64,000 bases of DNA from Aureococcus anophagefferens (Eukaryota; Sar; Pelagophyceae; Pelagomonadales; Pelagomonadaceae), in NCBI RefSeq assembly GCF_000186865.1, contig NW_008705581.1:104021-168020 (forward strand), read 5' to 3'. Below the pieces are notes generated by a model that was given only the letters and a program-made list of their open reading frames with translations, made no database searches and was not told the DNA's origin. Positions 1 to 9,057 of this stretch are shown here, piece after piece. The position numbers were made by a program, and so were the translations under genes. Numbering within the stretch: the stretch's first letter is position 1; each line of letters opens with the position of its first letter.

Positions 1-525
1 GGGGCCGTCGTGCTCCAGGTAGGTGCGCAGCACGTTCCGCATCGTCGCCGGCGCCGCCCACGCGCGCCCGCCGATGGTGAGCTTCGCCGCGCCGCTCGAG
101 AGCATGAGGTGGATGCCGACGCCCAGCGCGAGCCCCGCCGCCGTCGGCGAGTCGCCGTAGAGCGCGAGGGCCCAGAGCACGTAGACCGCGGGGAAGTCGC
201 GATGGCTTCTCGTCACCGACGTTTCGCAGCACGCGTAGCAGGAGAAGCTCAGTGCCGCGGCGTAGCGCAGCGCCGCGACGTCCGGCGCGCGCGACGCGGC
301 GAGCAGCGCTACCACGGGCAGGTGGCAGATCAGGCGGTAGAGCCACGCGCGGCGCAGCACGAAGAGGAGGACGGGCGTCGGCAGGCAGGACGGGACCGTG
401 GCCACGGGATTGCTGAGGCCGCGCCGGTGCAGATCCGCGCCAGCCAGGAACGTGCCCGAGGCCCAGATGGCGAAGATGACGATGGCGAGGGCTGCATAGA
501 ACTGCTGGGCGTCGATCGCGCCCAT
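1..525 (-). CDS. Polytopic membrane protein, HTTM-like (partial, 3' end outside window)
   Basis: The minus-strand frame is open from an ATG at 525 to the window edge, giving 175 residues. The product is strongly hydrophobic: an N-terminal segment rich in A/I/F/W (about residues 9-26), a second around residues 45-75, and a third around 90-150 containing YVLWALALYG. Near the end it reads HLMLSSGAAKL followed by a Gly/Trp-rich stretch. That resembles the helix-and-loop motif of HTTM / vitamin K-dependent carboxylase-like proteins, but this is recollection of a pattern and not a search result. The gene diverges from the ankyrin gene starting at 606, so about 80 bp would hold both promoters. The function is not known. 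The hydrophobic profile and the intact frame make coding status likely; the family name is tentative. Confidence 0.6.
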   Translation of the reverse strand, partial: MGAIDAQQFYAALAIVIFAIWASGTFLAGADLHRRGLSNPVATVPSCLPTPVLLFVLRRAWLYRLICHLPVVALLAASRAPDVAALRYAAALSFSCYACCETSVTRSHRDFPAVYVLWALALYGDSPTAAGLALGVGIHLMLSSGAAKLTIGGRAWAAPATMRNVLRTYLEHDGP

Positions 526-605
526 GCTGCCCGCGAATGAAATTGCGAACGGCGATACTGCTCCGTTGAAGGCATCGGGTCGATCTTGACCTGCGGCGCA
601 AAGCG

Positions 606-1511
606 ATGGAGTCGACTCGTGCGGAGGCATTTTGGGCAGCCGCCAAGGAGGCCGGGCAACAACGAGCTGGGGCAGCGACGAGGCGAGCCAGAGATGAGGC
701 GCTGCCCCCGCTCGTAGTTGCGAAGCGAGCCAGAGATGAGGCGCACCAGGCCGCTTTTGTCGACTTCCTGCAAGACTGGTACGATGACGGCGCGCCTGGT
801 GGGTTTAACAAGCCCTGGAAGTTTCACTCCTCGAACCCGGGTCGTGCTTACACATGCCTCGAGGCCATCAGCGTGGACCTGAACCTTCACCTCGAGACTC
901 TCCGAGAAAGTTATTCGGACTATTCTTCGAGGACGTTCCTGCATCATGCTGCGCATCAAGGTTGGTGCGCGGCGATCAGGTGGCTCCTGCAACACAGCCC
1001 TGCAAATGCTGGACATAATTCTCTCGGATCCTCGAGGGTACTTCACACCGCCGTGGATAATAGCCATTGCGCCGCTGTGGTCATTCTGCTCGATGCGGGT
1101 GAACAAATCGAGAGTCTCGACGGACGTGGGAACACGCCGCTCCACCGCGCTGTATTTCAGGCTGTATCGAACAGCCGCGGCAGCATGTGCAAGCTCCTCC
1201 TAAGTCGCGGCGCTTCTCTCGACGCGCGCGATCGCAGCGGCAGGACCCCCGAGGAACATGCACGTCGACCTTTTAGCAATAGTCCGTACGCGGCCGACCT
1301 CCTCGCCGCCGTGCGCGGCGCCGGGGGCTGGGACGCCTACGTGGCCCAGCCGCGCGCCGCGCTCCTCGCGTTCCGCCGGGATCTGCCGACGCTGCGCCGC
1401 CTCGGTCCGTCGAGCGTCCGCGCGCACGAGTGGCTCTTCGCCGAGGCCCCCGCGGACGTGTGCACGCACGCGCTCGCGTTCTGGCAGAGCGACCGCGACT
1501 CCGAATATTAA
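606..1511 (+). CDS. Ankyrin-repeat protein
   Basis: A single-exon frame of 301 residues starts at ATG 606 and ends with TAA at 1509-1511. The middle carries ankyrin repeats: a FLHHAAHQGWCAAIRWLLQH block around residue 110, then GNTPLHRAVFQ and a CKLLLSRGASLDARDRSGRT block around residues 175-210. The N-terminal 60 residues are low-complexity and contain a direct repeat (RARDEA twice, from a nearly identical DNA repeat at about 685-745). The C-terminal 70 residues have no repeat signature. Ankyrin repeats mediate protein-protein contacts, so no specific role can be assigned. The stop codon lies only 12 bp from the convergent stop of the phosphoglycerate mutase gene. Confidence 0.75.
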   Translation: MESTRAEAFWAAAKEAGQQRAGAATRRARDEALPPLVVAKRARDEAHQAAFVDFLQDWYDDGAPGGFNKPWKFHSSNPGRAYTCLEAISVDLNLHLETLRESYSDYSSRTFLHHAAHQGWCAAIRWLLQHSPANAGHNSLGSSRVLHTAVDNSHCAAVVILLDAGEQIESLDGRGNTPLHRAVFQAVSNSRGSMCKLLLSRGASLDARDRSGRTPEEHARRPFSNSPYAADLLAAVRGAGGWDAYVAQPRAALLAFRRDLPTLRRLGPSSVRAHEWLFAEAPADVCTHALAFWQSDRDSEY

Positions 1512-1523
1512 GAACCACCCGCC

Positions 1524-3830
1524 CTAGGCCGGCCCCGCGAGCGCGCCGAGGATGATGGGGTCCGCGAGGTTGTCGTCGACGCGCGCGGCCGCGGCGGCGT
1601 CGAGCCCCGCGGGCTTCGCCGCGAGCCGGATGATGGGGTCCGGCCGGCCGTCGACCGTGCAGTAGTCCGTTTTCAGGTCCTCGGGCGCGCAGGGCCGGAA
1701 CAACAAGTCCTTCGCCGTGCCGAAGTTCCAGCGCGCGAGCGCGAGATCCGGGTCCGCGTCGTACTTTCCGTCGTCGAGCAGCCGCAGGCACCGCTGGTCC
1801 AGGTCGTAGATGAGCGGCAGGCCCGTCGGGATCTCGACCTCGTTGACGCGGTCCTCGGGCACGGCGCAGAGCTTCATGAGCAGGCCGCGGATCGCGTTCT
1901 CCGACGACGCGATGAGCACCGTCCGGTTCTCCAGCGACGGGCCGATGACCTCCTCGAAGTAGGGGATGGTCCGGTCCATGCAGTCCTTGAGCGACTCCGT
2001 GTGGGGCACCTTGCGCGCCATGACGAGCTGCCTCGCCGATATGGTGCGGATGATCGACTCGCCGAAGGAGTAGCGGACGTCGTTGACGTAGCGCTGGTAC
2101 CGGTCGTCGTTGCCCGGGTACTGGGGGCTGAAGGAGCTCGCGCGCGGCGGCCGCACGCGGTAGGACCGGCGCCACTCGCGGAACTGGTCCTCGCCGTGGA
2201 GCTGCGCGATCATCTTCTTCGACAGGCCCGTGAGCGCGCCGTACATGCGCTCGTTGAGGCGCCACGTCTTCACGATGGGGATCCACAGGCTGTCGAGCTC
2301 GCTCAGCGTGATCCAGGCCGTCTCGATGGCGCGCGACAGCCAGGACGTGTAGACCATGTCGAGCTCGAAGCCGTGGGCCCGGAGGAGGCGGCCGGCGAGC
2401 GACGCCTCGGCGCGGCCCTCGGGCGCGAGGCCCGCGTCCTCCCAGCCCGTGAACAAGCCGAGCTTGTTGTGCTCCGTCTTGCCGTGGCGCAGGATCACGA
2501 GGCACCGGTCCGGCGCGCGGCCGCGGGCCCCCGGCGGCGCCGCGACGTCCGCGCGCGCGCGCTCGCCCCCCGGCACGCCCATGTAGAACCCGCCGTCGAC
2601 GGGGTCCGCGACGCCCGCCGGGAAGAACCGCGCCTCCTTGGCCTTGGAGAGCGTCGCGTTGAGCTGGTCCGAGTCGCCCGCGAGGTCGATGAGCTTGCGC
2701 TCGAGCTCGAGCTTCTTGAGCGCGCGCACGGAGAACGTGTCGGGCGCGGAGAGCGCGCCCGGCACGCGGCTCTTGAGCTCCGACTCGGCCTGGAGCGCCG
2801 CGCGCAGCAGCCCCCGCTTCTCGAGGAACTCGCCGCGGACCTTGGCCTGCGCGAGGTCGTCGTCGGCCGGGAGCGACGAGCTCTCGAAGGGCTGCACGTC
2901 GAGACGGTAGTCGCGCGTGCGCTCGAACTTGTAGACCAGCGGGATGCCGTTGGGGATCGACACGGACGTGATCTCGTCGTCGGAGATGCCGTCGATGTGC
3001 TTCACGAGGCCCCGCAGCGAGTTCCCGTGGGCGACGACCATGACGTTGCGGCCCGCGAGCAGGTCCGGCTTGATCTTGGAATCCCAGAGCGGCAGCGCGC
3101 GCGCCATCGTGTCGGACAGCGACTCCGTCGCGGGGACCTGCGTGCGAATCAAATCTTCACCCCGACTTCAATGCGAGCGTCATCGAACGGATTGGACCGC
3201 GCCGGCCGGCACGGTGCCCAGGTCCGCGTACTTGCGGTCGCCGCGGTCGTCGTAGGCGTGGGACCCGTCGGCGGGCATGGGCGGCGGGAGATCCTCCAAG
3301 CCGTGGCGGAAGGCCTGCACCGCGGCCTCGCCGAGCTCCAGCGCCAACCCCGGCTTCGACAGGCCCGTCAGCGCGCCGTAGTGGCGCTCGTTGAGGCGCC
3401 AGGACTTGAAGACGGGGCTGTAGACCTTGCCCAGACCGCGCAGGAGGATCCAGCAGCTGCGGATCGCGCGGCGGAGCCGCGACGTGTAGGCGACGTCGAC
3501 GACGTACCCGGCCTCCAGCAGCAGACGCGCCGCGTGCTCGACCTCGCGCTCGCCGCGGTCGGACAGGTCGACGTCGGCCCAGCCCGTGAAGGTCGAGTTC
3601 GCGTTCCACGTCGACTCGCCGTGGCGCACGAGGATGAGCGTGCCGGGCTGGCGGCCGAAGAGGCGGCGCTGGATGGACGGATTCTGGCGGTGGCGCGCGA
3701 GGGCGAAGCCGTCGTCCTCGATCAGCGACTCCGCCGCCGAGGAGCGGATCGACGGCGTGTGGACGTGCGATGTCGGCGGCGCGAAGGCGTTTGTCGTCGC
3801 CAGCAGCGCGAGAAGGCAGCGGTCCATCAT
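1524..3830 (-). CDS. Two-domain cofactor-dependent phosphoglycerate mutase, plastid-targeted
   Basis: The model joins 3830..3213 and 3137..1524 (743 residues). The start is MMDRCLLALLATTNA, a signal peptide followed directly by FAPPTS. This is the ASAFAP-type junction of heterokont plastid precursors, so the enzyme is inferred to act in plastid glycolysis (2-/3-phosphoglycerate interconversion). Domain 1 has the catalytic RHGEST at residues 69-74, WRLNERHYGALTGLSK, and the second histidine in VVAHGNSLRGLV (His243). Domain 2 has RHGKTEHN at 423-430 and WRLNERMYGALTGLSKK, but its second-histidine motif reads IASSENAIRGLL (about 614-625), so the histidine is replaced. Domain 2 may therefore be regulatory or altered in activity. 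The only intron is a 75-nt remnant of an introner. An in-frame GTG seven codons upstream was rejected as the start. Confidence 0.88.
3138..3212 (-). mobile_element. Truncated family-A introner forming an intron (copy A1)
   Basis: On the gene strand the 75-nt intron ends with about 62 bp that match the 3' end of full family-A elements (…TTGAAGTCGGGGTGAAGATT…CACGCAG). The 5' two thirds of the element are missing. The donor is GT inside GTGCCGGC, and the exon after the acceptor starts GTCCCCGC, a 6/8 match, consistent with a decayed 8-bp target duplication. Splicing is in phase 0 and rejoins YADLGT to VPATESL, as expected for the mutase fold. Confidence 0.75.
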
Positions 3831-4137
3831 GTGCGCACTGGGTTTAGCCACAGAGTTCCGCGCGCGCTACCTGATCTCCGGCCTCAAGTTCGTCGACGGC
3901 ACCTGGACGTCCAAGGCCCGCGCCCTCTCCCACCGACTCGAAGACGACGCGCGCCGCCTCGCGGACCGCGCCGCCCTCGCCACCCTCACGACCAACCTCC
4001 GCTGCGACGGCTAGGGGGCGGCCTCCGGCCGCCGCCTGGCTCGGCTCGCCGAGGTACCCCACGATCCCCCCTGGATAAGCGCCCACAGAGTTCAGGTCGG
4101 CAGCGCCGCGCCGCACGCCTCGCCGCCGGACGATGCG
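3831..4137. other. Intergenic stretch with a weak plus-strand open frame
   Basis: This lies between the start of the phosphoglycerate mutase gene and the coiled-coil gene. A plus-strand frame ending at 4014 contains a plausible peptide (RARYLISGLKF…, then a charged helix-like tail), but it has no convincing start and overlaps the mutase 5' end. It could be a terminal exon fragment. No function can be stated. Confidence 0.2.
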
Positions 4138-4776
4138 TTAGCTCCCCGCGGCGCCGTCGTCCCCCCGGGGCGGCCGCTCGGCGTCTTCCCGCCGGTGGTC
4201 GCCGATGGCCTCGTAGTGCGCGACGATGCGCTCGAGGGACCGCGCCTTGGCCTTGGCCGCGGCGGCCGTTTGCCGCGCGTCCGCGGCGTCGTCCTCCGCG
4301 CGGGACGCCTTGCGCTGGAGCGTCTCGCAGACGACCTTGGCGATGCGCGTCGCCTCGCGCTCCGCGGCGACGCAGTCCTCGAGCTCGCGCACTCTCGCGG
4401 CGAGGCGCGCCTCCTCGTCCGTCGGCGCGGCGTCCGTCTGGCAGCCGCGCGACGCCGTGGCCCCGGCGCGCTTCGCCTCGCGGGTCGCCAGGGCCGCCTG
4501 CTGCGCGGCGACGAGGTCCCGCAGCTCGTCGACGACGCCGAGCGCGCCGGCGAGCGACGCGCGCAGTTCGCCGAATTGCGCCTCGAGCGCCGACGCCGCG
4601 CCCGTCGCGCCGCCGAGGAGGCTCGTCAGCGCGCCGCAGGCCTCGCCGCCGTCGCTGGACGCGAGCGCGCCGCGGCCGGCCTTGGCCAGGATGCCGAGGC
4701 AGACCGCCAGGGAGCCCTTCCAGACCTCGAAGAGGCGCGCGTCTTCCGTCGTCGGGGCGTCCGCGGCGACGGCCAT
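4138..4776 (-). CDS. Coiled-coil protein of unknown function
   Basis: A single-exon frame of 212 residues starts at ATG 4776. The sequence is Ala/Glu/Arg-rich with long helical segments: about residues 75-100 (ELRASLAGALGVVDELRDLV) and about 120-195, where ARLAARVRELEDCVAAERE shows heptad spacing typical of a coiled coil. Codon and GC composition match the neighbouring genes. It has no signal peptide or membrane segment and a short acidic/basic tail. I do not recognise a family. The role could be structural or centrosome/flagellum related, but nothing in the sequence proves it. Confidence 0.65.
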   Translation of the reverse strand: MAVAADAPTTEDARLFEVWKGSLAVCLGILAKAGRGALASSDGGEACGALTSLLGGATGAASALEAQFGELRASLAGALGVVDELRDLVAAQQAALATREAKRAGATASRGCQTDAAPTDEEARLAARVRELEDCVAAEREATRIAKVVCETLQRKASRAEDDAADARQTAAAAKAKARSLERIVAHYEAIGDHRREDAERPPRGDDGAAGS

Positions 4777-5816
4777 CGCTGCGGCGGTGGGAGCGGTTCG
4801 TGTGTTCGTGCTTCGTGTAGCGCTTTGACGACCTGTTCTAGCGCTGCGGCTCGAGTTTTCACGCTCTCAAAGCCTTAGCCATTGTTCAAATCCACTGCAC
4901 GGCTGGGGCAACTCTGGCCGAGAGCGCATGCCCCGCGCGTTCCGCGCCGTGCGAGGCCGTCGGAGGAGTCGCGAATTAATCCCTGCGGCAAAGCTGAAGG
5001 CTCGATCGGCCCACGAAGAACGCTCTCAGCGGAGTTAGACGCTCACGGGCGCTTTGGCGGCGCGTGCCAGTGGCCGGGCGCGTGCTAGTAGTACAAGGAA
5101 GGGGCCGCGCGCCGCGGCGGCGGTTTTTTCGTGGCCACTGGTAGATCCAGTGCCAGCCGTTGCCGTCGGGGTTCTTGTGCTCGTCGATCTGGTAGCAGAC
5201 GTCGAGGACGATGATGTGGCCGAAGTCGATGTCGAGCTGGTCCTCGAGCGCGCGCACGTAACGAGATGACACAAACACAACGTTACATTCTGAACATGTT
5301 GTATTGTTAGAGTGCGCGGACTAACGTTCGGCTCCTTGTATTCAAATCCCACTTCATTACGGGGTTCTTTATCTTCTGGGTAGATCGCGGTCATCCTGCT
5401 CGACGTCGGCGTTGACTACAGACGTCTCGTTCCCACGGACGTCGAGTTGACGGTCCGCGTCTTCTGTGTGGACCGCCGCTCGCATGACGTTGCGCTTGTG
5501 TGCAGGTGGTACGTGGCATACAAAGCGAACGTGAACACTCTGCGGTCTTCAAGTCGCGTCGACGAGTACGCGCGAAAACCTACGCCCACAAGCGCCAGCC
5601 CTCGGAGTTCCGCGACTAGCGCGCTCATTGATGCGCATGGCACAGCCCACTCCTAGTTCCGAGCGCACGCAGCCGCGCGAACGCGCGCGCGCGGCGCCTT
5701 CCGACGGTCGATCCGGATCCCCGGCGCGTGCTCCCGCGCGCCGCGCGCCACGCGTACGGCAGCCGCAAAAACAGGCTGCTGTCGGGCATGGCGCACAGTC
5801 GGTAGAAATCCTTCGC
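4777..5816. other. Long intergenic region with one minus-strand coding-like island
   Basis: No gene is firmly supported. A minus-strand island at about 5262-5106 reads VRALEDQLDIDFGHIIVLDV followed by a Trp/Tyr-rich segment (GNGWHWIYQWP), which looks like real protein. There is no ATG in frame and no clear splice acceptor in front of it. The DNA just upstream (about 5265-5390) is AT-rich compared with the rest of the window. The island may be a gene remnant or one exon of an unresolved gene. The remainder looks noncoding, and 5630-5816 is the presumed leader of the sigma factor gene. Confidence 0.35.
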
Positions 5817-7016
5817 ATGCTCGGCCCTTCAGCCCTCCCGGCGCGCCGCCGGCCCACGCTCGCCATCCTGCTGGGCTTCGCGGCGCTCACGGCGAACAGT
5901 TTCCGCCACGTCGCCCCGCGCGCCGTCCATCGGCGACCGGCGCGCCGGCGATACGCCCCGCGCGGCGAAAAATCCACGCGCCTCCGCGCCTACGTCAACG
6001 AGATCGTCGCCCCCGACATCAAGGATTTACTCTCGAGACCGCTGCTCACGAAGGACGAGGAGGTGCGCTTCGGCACGCGGGTCCGGACGCTCGTCGCCAT
6101 CGAAAGCGCGCGGGACGCGTGGGCGGACGCGTACGACCGGCCGCCCACCGACGCGGAGCTCGCGCCGACGGTCGGCTGCGCGGACCCGGCGGCGCTCGCG
6201 GCGACGCTCGCGGAGTGCCGCGAGGCGCGCGAGGTCATGATGCTCTCGAACATGCGGCTCGTGGTGGCGATGGCGCGGCGGATGCAGCGGTCGTTACCGC
6301 AGGCGTCGCGCCTCGCCGTGGACCGCGACGGCGGGTCCTACGCGCTCGACGACCTCGTCGCCGAGGGCACGCTCGGCCTGGCCAAGGCCGTGGACCGCTT
6401 CGAGCCCGACCGGGGATTCCGCTTTTCGACGTACGCGACGTGGTGGGTGCGCCAGGCCATCCAGCGCGCGATCCGGCGGCGCGCCGTCGTCGCCGTGCCC
6501 GTCCACGTGCAGCAGCTCGCGAAGAAGTGCGAGAACGCGACGCAGGAGCTGCGGGACGAGTACGGGCGGCCGCCGACGTCCGCGGAGCTCGCCGCGCGCG
6601 TCGGCGCGTCGGAGAAGCGCCTGAAGCTCGCGGGCCGCGCGGCTTTGGCGACCTTCTCGTTGGACGTGCCCCTCAGTGCGGCGCGGGGAGGCAAGGGGTC
6701 CCACGTCGCGGATTTCGCGGAGGCGGCGACGCTCAACGAGATCGTCGAGAGCGACGAGCCCGCGCCGGAGGAGGCGGCGACGTTCCACGAGCTCCGCGAC
6801 GCCATCGACTACGCCATGCACGCGAACCTCCAGCCCTCGGAGCGCGACGTGCTCCGCCTGCGCCTCGGCCTCGACGACGGCGAGACGCGGACGCGGCGCC
6901 AGGTCGGCGAGATCTGCGGCCAGACGGAGAAGAAGATCCGCGCCATCGAGCGCGCGGCGCTCACGAAGCTCCGGCACACGCGCGACTGCGTCCAGCTGCG
7001 CGAGTACGTCCAGTAG
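5817..7016 (+). CDS. Plastid RNA polymerase sigma factor (sigma-70 family), nuclear-encoded
   Basis: The start was placed at ATG 5817 because MLGPSALPARRRPTLAILLG begins a hydrophobic signal sequence. This is followed by TANSFRHVAPR, an ASAFAP-like plastid cleavage context, giving 399 residues. Sigma region 1.2/2 starts near LRAYVNEIVAPDI. Region 2 has NMRLVVAMARRMQ, DLVAEGTLGLAKAVDRF and the -10/melting segment FSTYATWWVRQAIQRAI (about residues 140-225). Region 3 follows (VPVHVQQLAKK…). Region 4 ends with an RRQVGEICGQTEKKIRAIE helix-turn-helix for -35 contacts. It would direct the plastid-encoded RNA polymerase to plastid promoters. Upstream in-frame ATGs exist (5628 and 5631) but would place about 63 Arg/Pro-rich residues before the signal peptide. 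Confidence 0.88.
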   Translation: MLGPSALPARRRPTLAILLGFAALTANSFRHVAPRAVHRRPARRRYAPRGEKSTRLRAYVNEIVAPDIKDLLSRPLLTKDEEVRFGTRVRTLVAIESARDAWADAYDRPPTDAELAPTVGCADPAALAATLAECREAREVMMLSNMRLVVAMARRMQRSLPQASRLAVDRDGGSYALDDLVAEGTLGLAKAVDRFEPDRGFRFSTYATWWVRQAIQRAIRRRAVVAVPVHVQQLAKKCENATQELRDEYGRPPTSAELAARVGASEKRLKLAGRAALATFSLDVPLSAARGGKGSHVADFAEAATLNEIVESDEPAPEEAATFHELRDAIDYAMHANLQPSERDVLRLRLGLDDGETRTRRQVGEICGQTEKKIRAIERAALTKLRHTRDCVQLREYVQ

Positions 7017-7062
7017 AGCGGCCCCGTCGCTCGCTCTCTTCGCTCCCGCCGTTTCTCGCGTG

Positions 7063-7156
7063 TACATAAGGTTCGCTCTAACATACGAGCCGCGGCGCGG
7101 ACGCTCAGGGCATACATAAGTGTCGCTCTAACATACGAGCGCGGACGCTCAGGGCA
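7063..7156. repeat. Imperfect tandem duplication spanning the GST stop codon
   Basis: A 50-bp unit (7063-7112) is followed by a 44-bp unit (7113-7156). Both read TACATAAG…TCGCTCTAACATACGAGC…GCGGACGCTCAGGGCA. The second unit contains the last codons and stop of the minus-strand glutathione transferase gene, so the 3' end of that gene has been copied into its own 3' flank. Confidence 0.85.
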
Positions 7157-7805
7157 GGGCCTTGGCGCGCGCGTAGGCGTCGCGCGCGCGGCACCGGTCG
7201 AGGTAGGCCGCGAGCGCCGCGTGGAGGTCCGGCCCGAGGTCGTCGGGCCACGTGGCCGCCCAGCCGATGCTGTCGGCCCAGTTGCAGCAGTGGACGAAGA
7301 GGATGTCCGCGGCGGAGAAGCCGTGGTCGCCGACGAGGTAGTCCCGGCCCGCGAGCGCCTCGGCGAAGACGCGGAAGACCTTGGCCGCGTGCTTCCGCGC
7401 GGTCTCCGTCGCCACGGGGTCGCGCGGCGCTAGAACGTCGGCGAGCGCGTCGTGCTTGCGGTGGATCCAGAGGGCCTGGGCGTCGAGCTCCGCCATGCCG
7501 CAGTGCACCCACTGCTCGTAGACGCCGCGCGCGGGCGTGCCCGCCGCGGGCACGAGGTCCGCGACGCCCGCCGACCGGAAGCGGTCGCCGAGGTACGTGT
7601 TGATCGCCGCGCTCTCGAAGAGCGTGACTTCGTCGGCGACGACCAGCGACGGCACCTTGTTCGGGAAGCCCGGGTTCGCCCGCGACTCGGCGCTGTGGGG
7701 CTTCGCGGGCACGTGCTCGTAGGCGATGCCCAGCTCCTCCAGCATCCACAGGTTGCGAAACGGCCGGAACTTGCCGCTGCCGATGAGCTTCACGGCGACG
7801 CTCAT
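7149..7805 (-). CDS. Glutathione S-transferase
   Basis: A single-exon frame of 218 residues starts at ATG 7805. The N-terminal thioredoxin-fold domain runs to about residue 80 and has the glutathione-binding signatures NKVPSLVV (cis-Pro) and TLFESAAINTYL (Glu-Ser). The alpha-helical C-terminal domain contains DYLVGDHGFSAADILFVH, the conserved N-capping/Asp motif of the GST core. These proteins conjugate glutathione to electrophiles or act in related redox chemistry; the class cannot be fixed by eye. The length is normal for the family and no signal peptide is evident, so it is probably cytosolic. The stop lies inside a short tandem duplication, and the sigma factor gene is convergent with it. 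Confidence 0.88.
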   Translation of the reverse strand: MSVAVKLIGSGKFRPFRNLWMLEELGIAYEHVPAKPHSAESRANPGFPNKVPSLVVADEVTLFESAAINTYLGDRFRSAGVADLVPAAGTPARGVYEQWVHCGMAELDAQALWIHRKHDALADVLAPRDPVATETARKHAAKVFRVFAEALAGRDYLVGDHGFSAADILFVHCCNWADSIGWAATWPDDLGPDLHAALAAYLDRCRARDAYARAKALP

Positions 7806-7941
7806 CCTTTGCCAGCGCGACTGCTACACCGTCCCGTCCGCTGCTGCTCTGCGCGCCCCGCGCTTGCCGCTCGTCCGCTGCCGCCGATGTTGGTGTTGTC
7901 CTACAGGGACAACGAGTACCTCAAGCGGATCTTGGCGGACG

Positions 7942-9057
7942 ATGGGCGCTCTCCGATGGCTCTTGGCGCTAGCCCTCTGGCTGCCCGTCGCCCCGGACGA
8001 GGTCTTTTCCATGGAGCTCGAGAAGGACGGCGGCATCCTGCGCCTCGAGGTCCCGAAAACGAGCGACGCGGCGGCCGTCGGCGACGCCGTGCGCGCCTTC
8101 ATCGCCGCCCACGACCTCGTCGAAGGCATGGGCTGCGACGACGCCGCGTGCATCCAGGACGTCCTCGAGGCCGCCGTCAACGACGGACTTCGCGGTGCCA
8201 CGGACACGGCGGAGGACGCGGGCGAAGCCGCGGTCGTCGAGCTCGAGCGCGACGGCGCGACGCTGACGCTGCGCGCGCCGCGCGCGGGCGGCTCGATCCG
8301 CGACGCGGTGCGCGCCTTCGTCGCGGCGCACGACCTCGCCGAGGGCATGGGCTGCGACGACGCGGGCTGCGTCCGGGCGCTCCTCGAGCGCGCGCTCGCG
8401 GACGCCGTCGCCGCCGCGCGCTGCGCCGCCGCGCCCTGCGGCCCGATCAGCGCCGCGCTCGCCGGCGCGCGCCGCGCGGCCCCGCTCTACGACGTGCTCC
8501 TCGCCGGGCGGCGCGACGCGACGCGCGCCGTGCTCGCGGCCGGCGGCGACGGCGCGGCGCTGACAGCCTGGGCCGCCGTCTTCCCCCGCGCGGCCGTCGT
8601 GGGCCTCGCGGACGATCCGCGGGCGGCGGCGCGCGCCGCGGACGTCCACGACCGCGTCCGCGTGCTGCCGGCGGCCGGCGCGCCGGCGGCGCTGCGCGCG
8701 CTCGCGGCGTCGGGCGGGCCCGGCGCCTACGACGTCGTCGTCGCCGGCGGCGGCGTCGCGGGCGCGGACGGCGCGCGCGCGGCGCTCCGCGACCTCTGGC
8801 CTTTCGTCGCGCCCGGCGGGCTCCTCCTGCTGGAGCGGCTCGGGAGCCGGCGGGCCGCGCTCCTCGACGACCGCGCGGCGCTCGTCGACATCCTCGGCCG
8901 CGAGACGCCCTACGTCGCCCACGACGGGGTCCTCGTCGTCCGCCGGCTCCCGGGGCCCGCCGCCGCCGCCGCCGTCCCGCCGGCGGGCCGCCTCGGGAAG
9001 ATCGCCACGCGCGTCCAGGAGATCTTCGGAGTGCAAGGCTCGAGGTCACCAGGCTGA
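7942..9057 (+). CDS. Secretory-pathway protein with two repeated modules and a methyltransferase-like domain
   Basis: The start at ATG 7942 gives a signal peptide (MGALRWLLALALWLPVAPDE) and 371 residues. Two copies of a module follow, at about residues 20-85 and 93-160. Each has an EL/LR strand pair and then VRAF(I/V)AAHDL(V/A)EGMGCDDA, with conserved cysteines. The C-terminal half looks like a Rossmann-type class I methyltransferase fold: YDVLLAGRRDATRAVLAAGG, later AYDVVVAGGGVAG and WPFVAPGGLLLLERL. That assignment is by pattern only and the substrate is unknown. The duplicated modules are the clearest feature and probably arose by internal duplication. Upstream GTG/CTG-type starts were rejected because they would bury the signal peptide. 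Confidence 0.7.
   Translation: MGALRWLLALALWLPVAPDEVFSMELEKDGGILRLEVPKTSDAAAVGDAVRAFIAAHDLVEGMGCDDAACIQDVLEAAVNDGLRGATDTAEDAGEAAVVELERDGATLTLRAPRAGGSIRDAVRAFVAAHDLAEGMGCDDAGCVRALLERALADAVAAARCAAAPCGPISAALAGARRAAPLYDVLLAGRRDATRAVLAAGGDGAALTAWAAVFPRAAVVGLADDPRAAARAADVHDRVRVLPAAGAPAALRALAASGGPGAYDVVVAGGGVAGADGARAALRDLWPFVAPGGLLLLERLGSRRAALLDDRAALVDILGRETPYVAHDGVLVVRRLPGPAAAAAVPPAGRLGKIATRVQEIFGVQGSRSPG

Noticed and set aside
2001..4820. A 939-residue plus-strand open frame, and many similar long Arg/Ala/Pro-rich frames opposite real genes.
   Set aside because: At this GC content antisense frames stay open by chance. They lack recognisable motifs and overlap well-supported genes.
4880..4900. GTTCAAATCC resembling a tRNA T-loop.
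   Set aside because: No matching acceptor, D or anticodon arms could be folded upstream.
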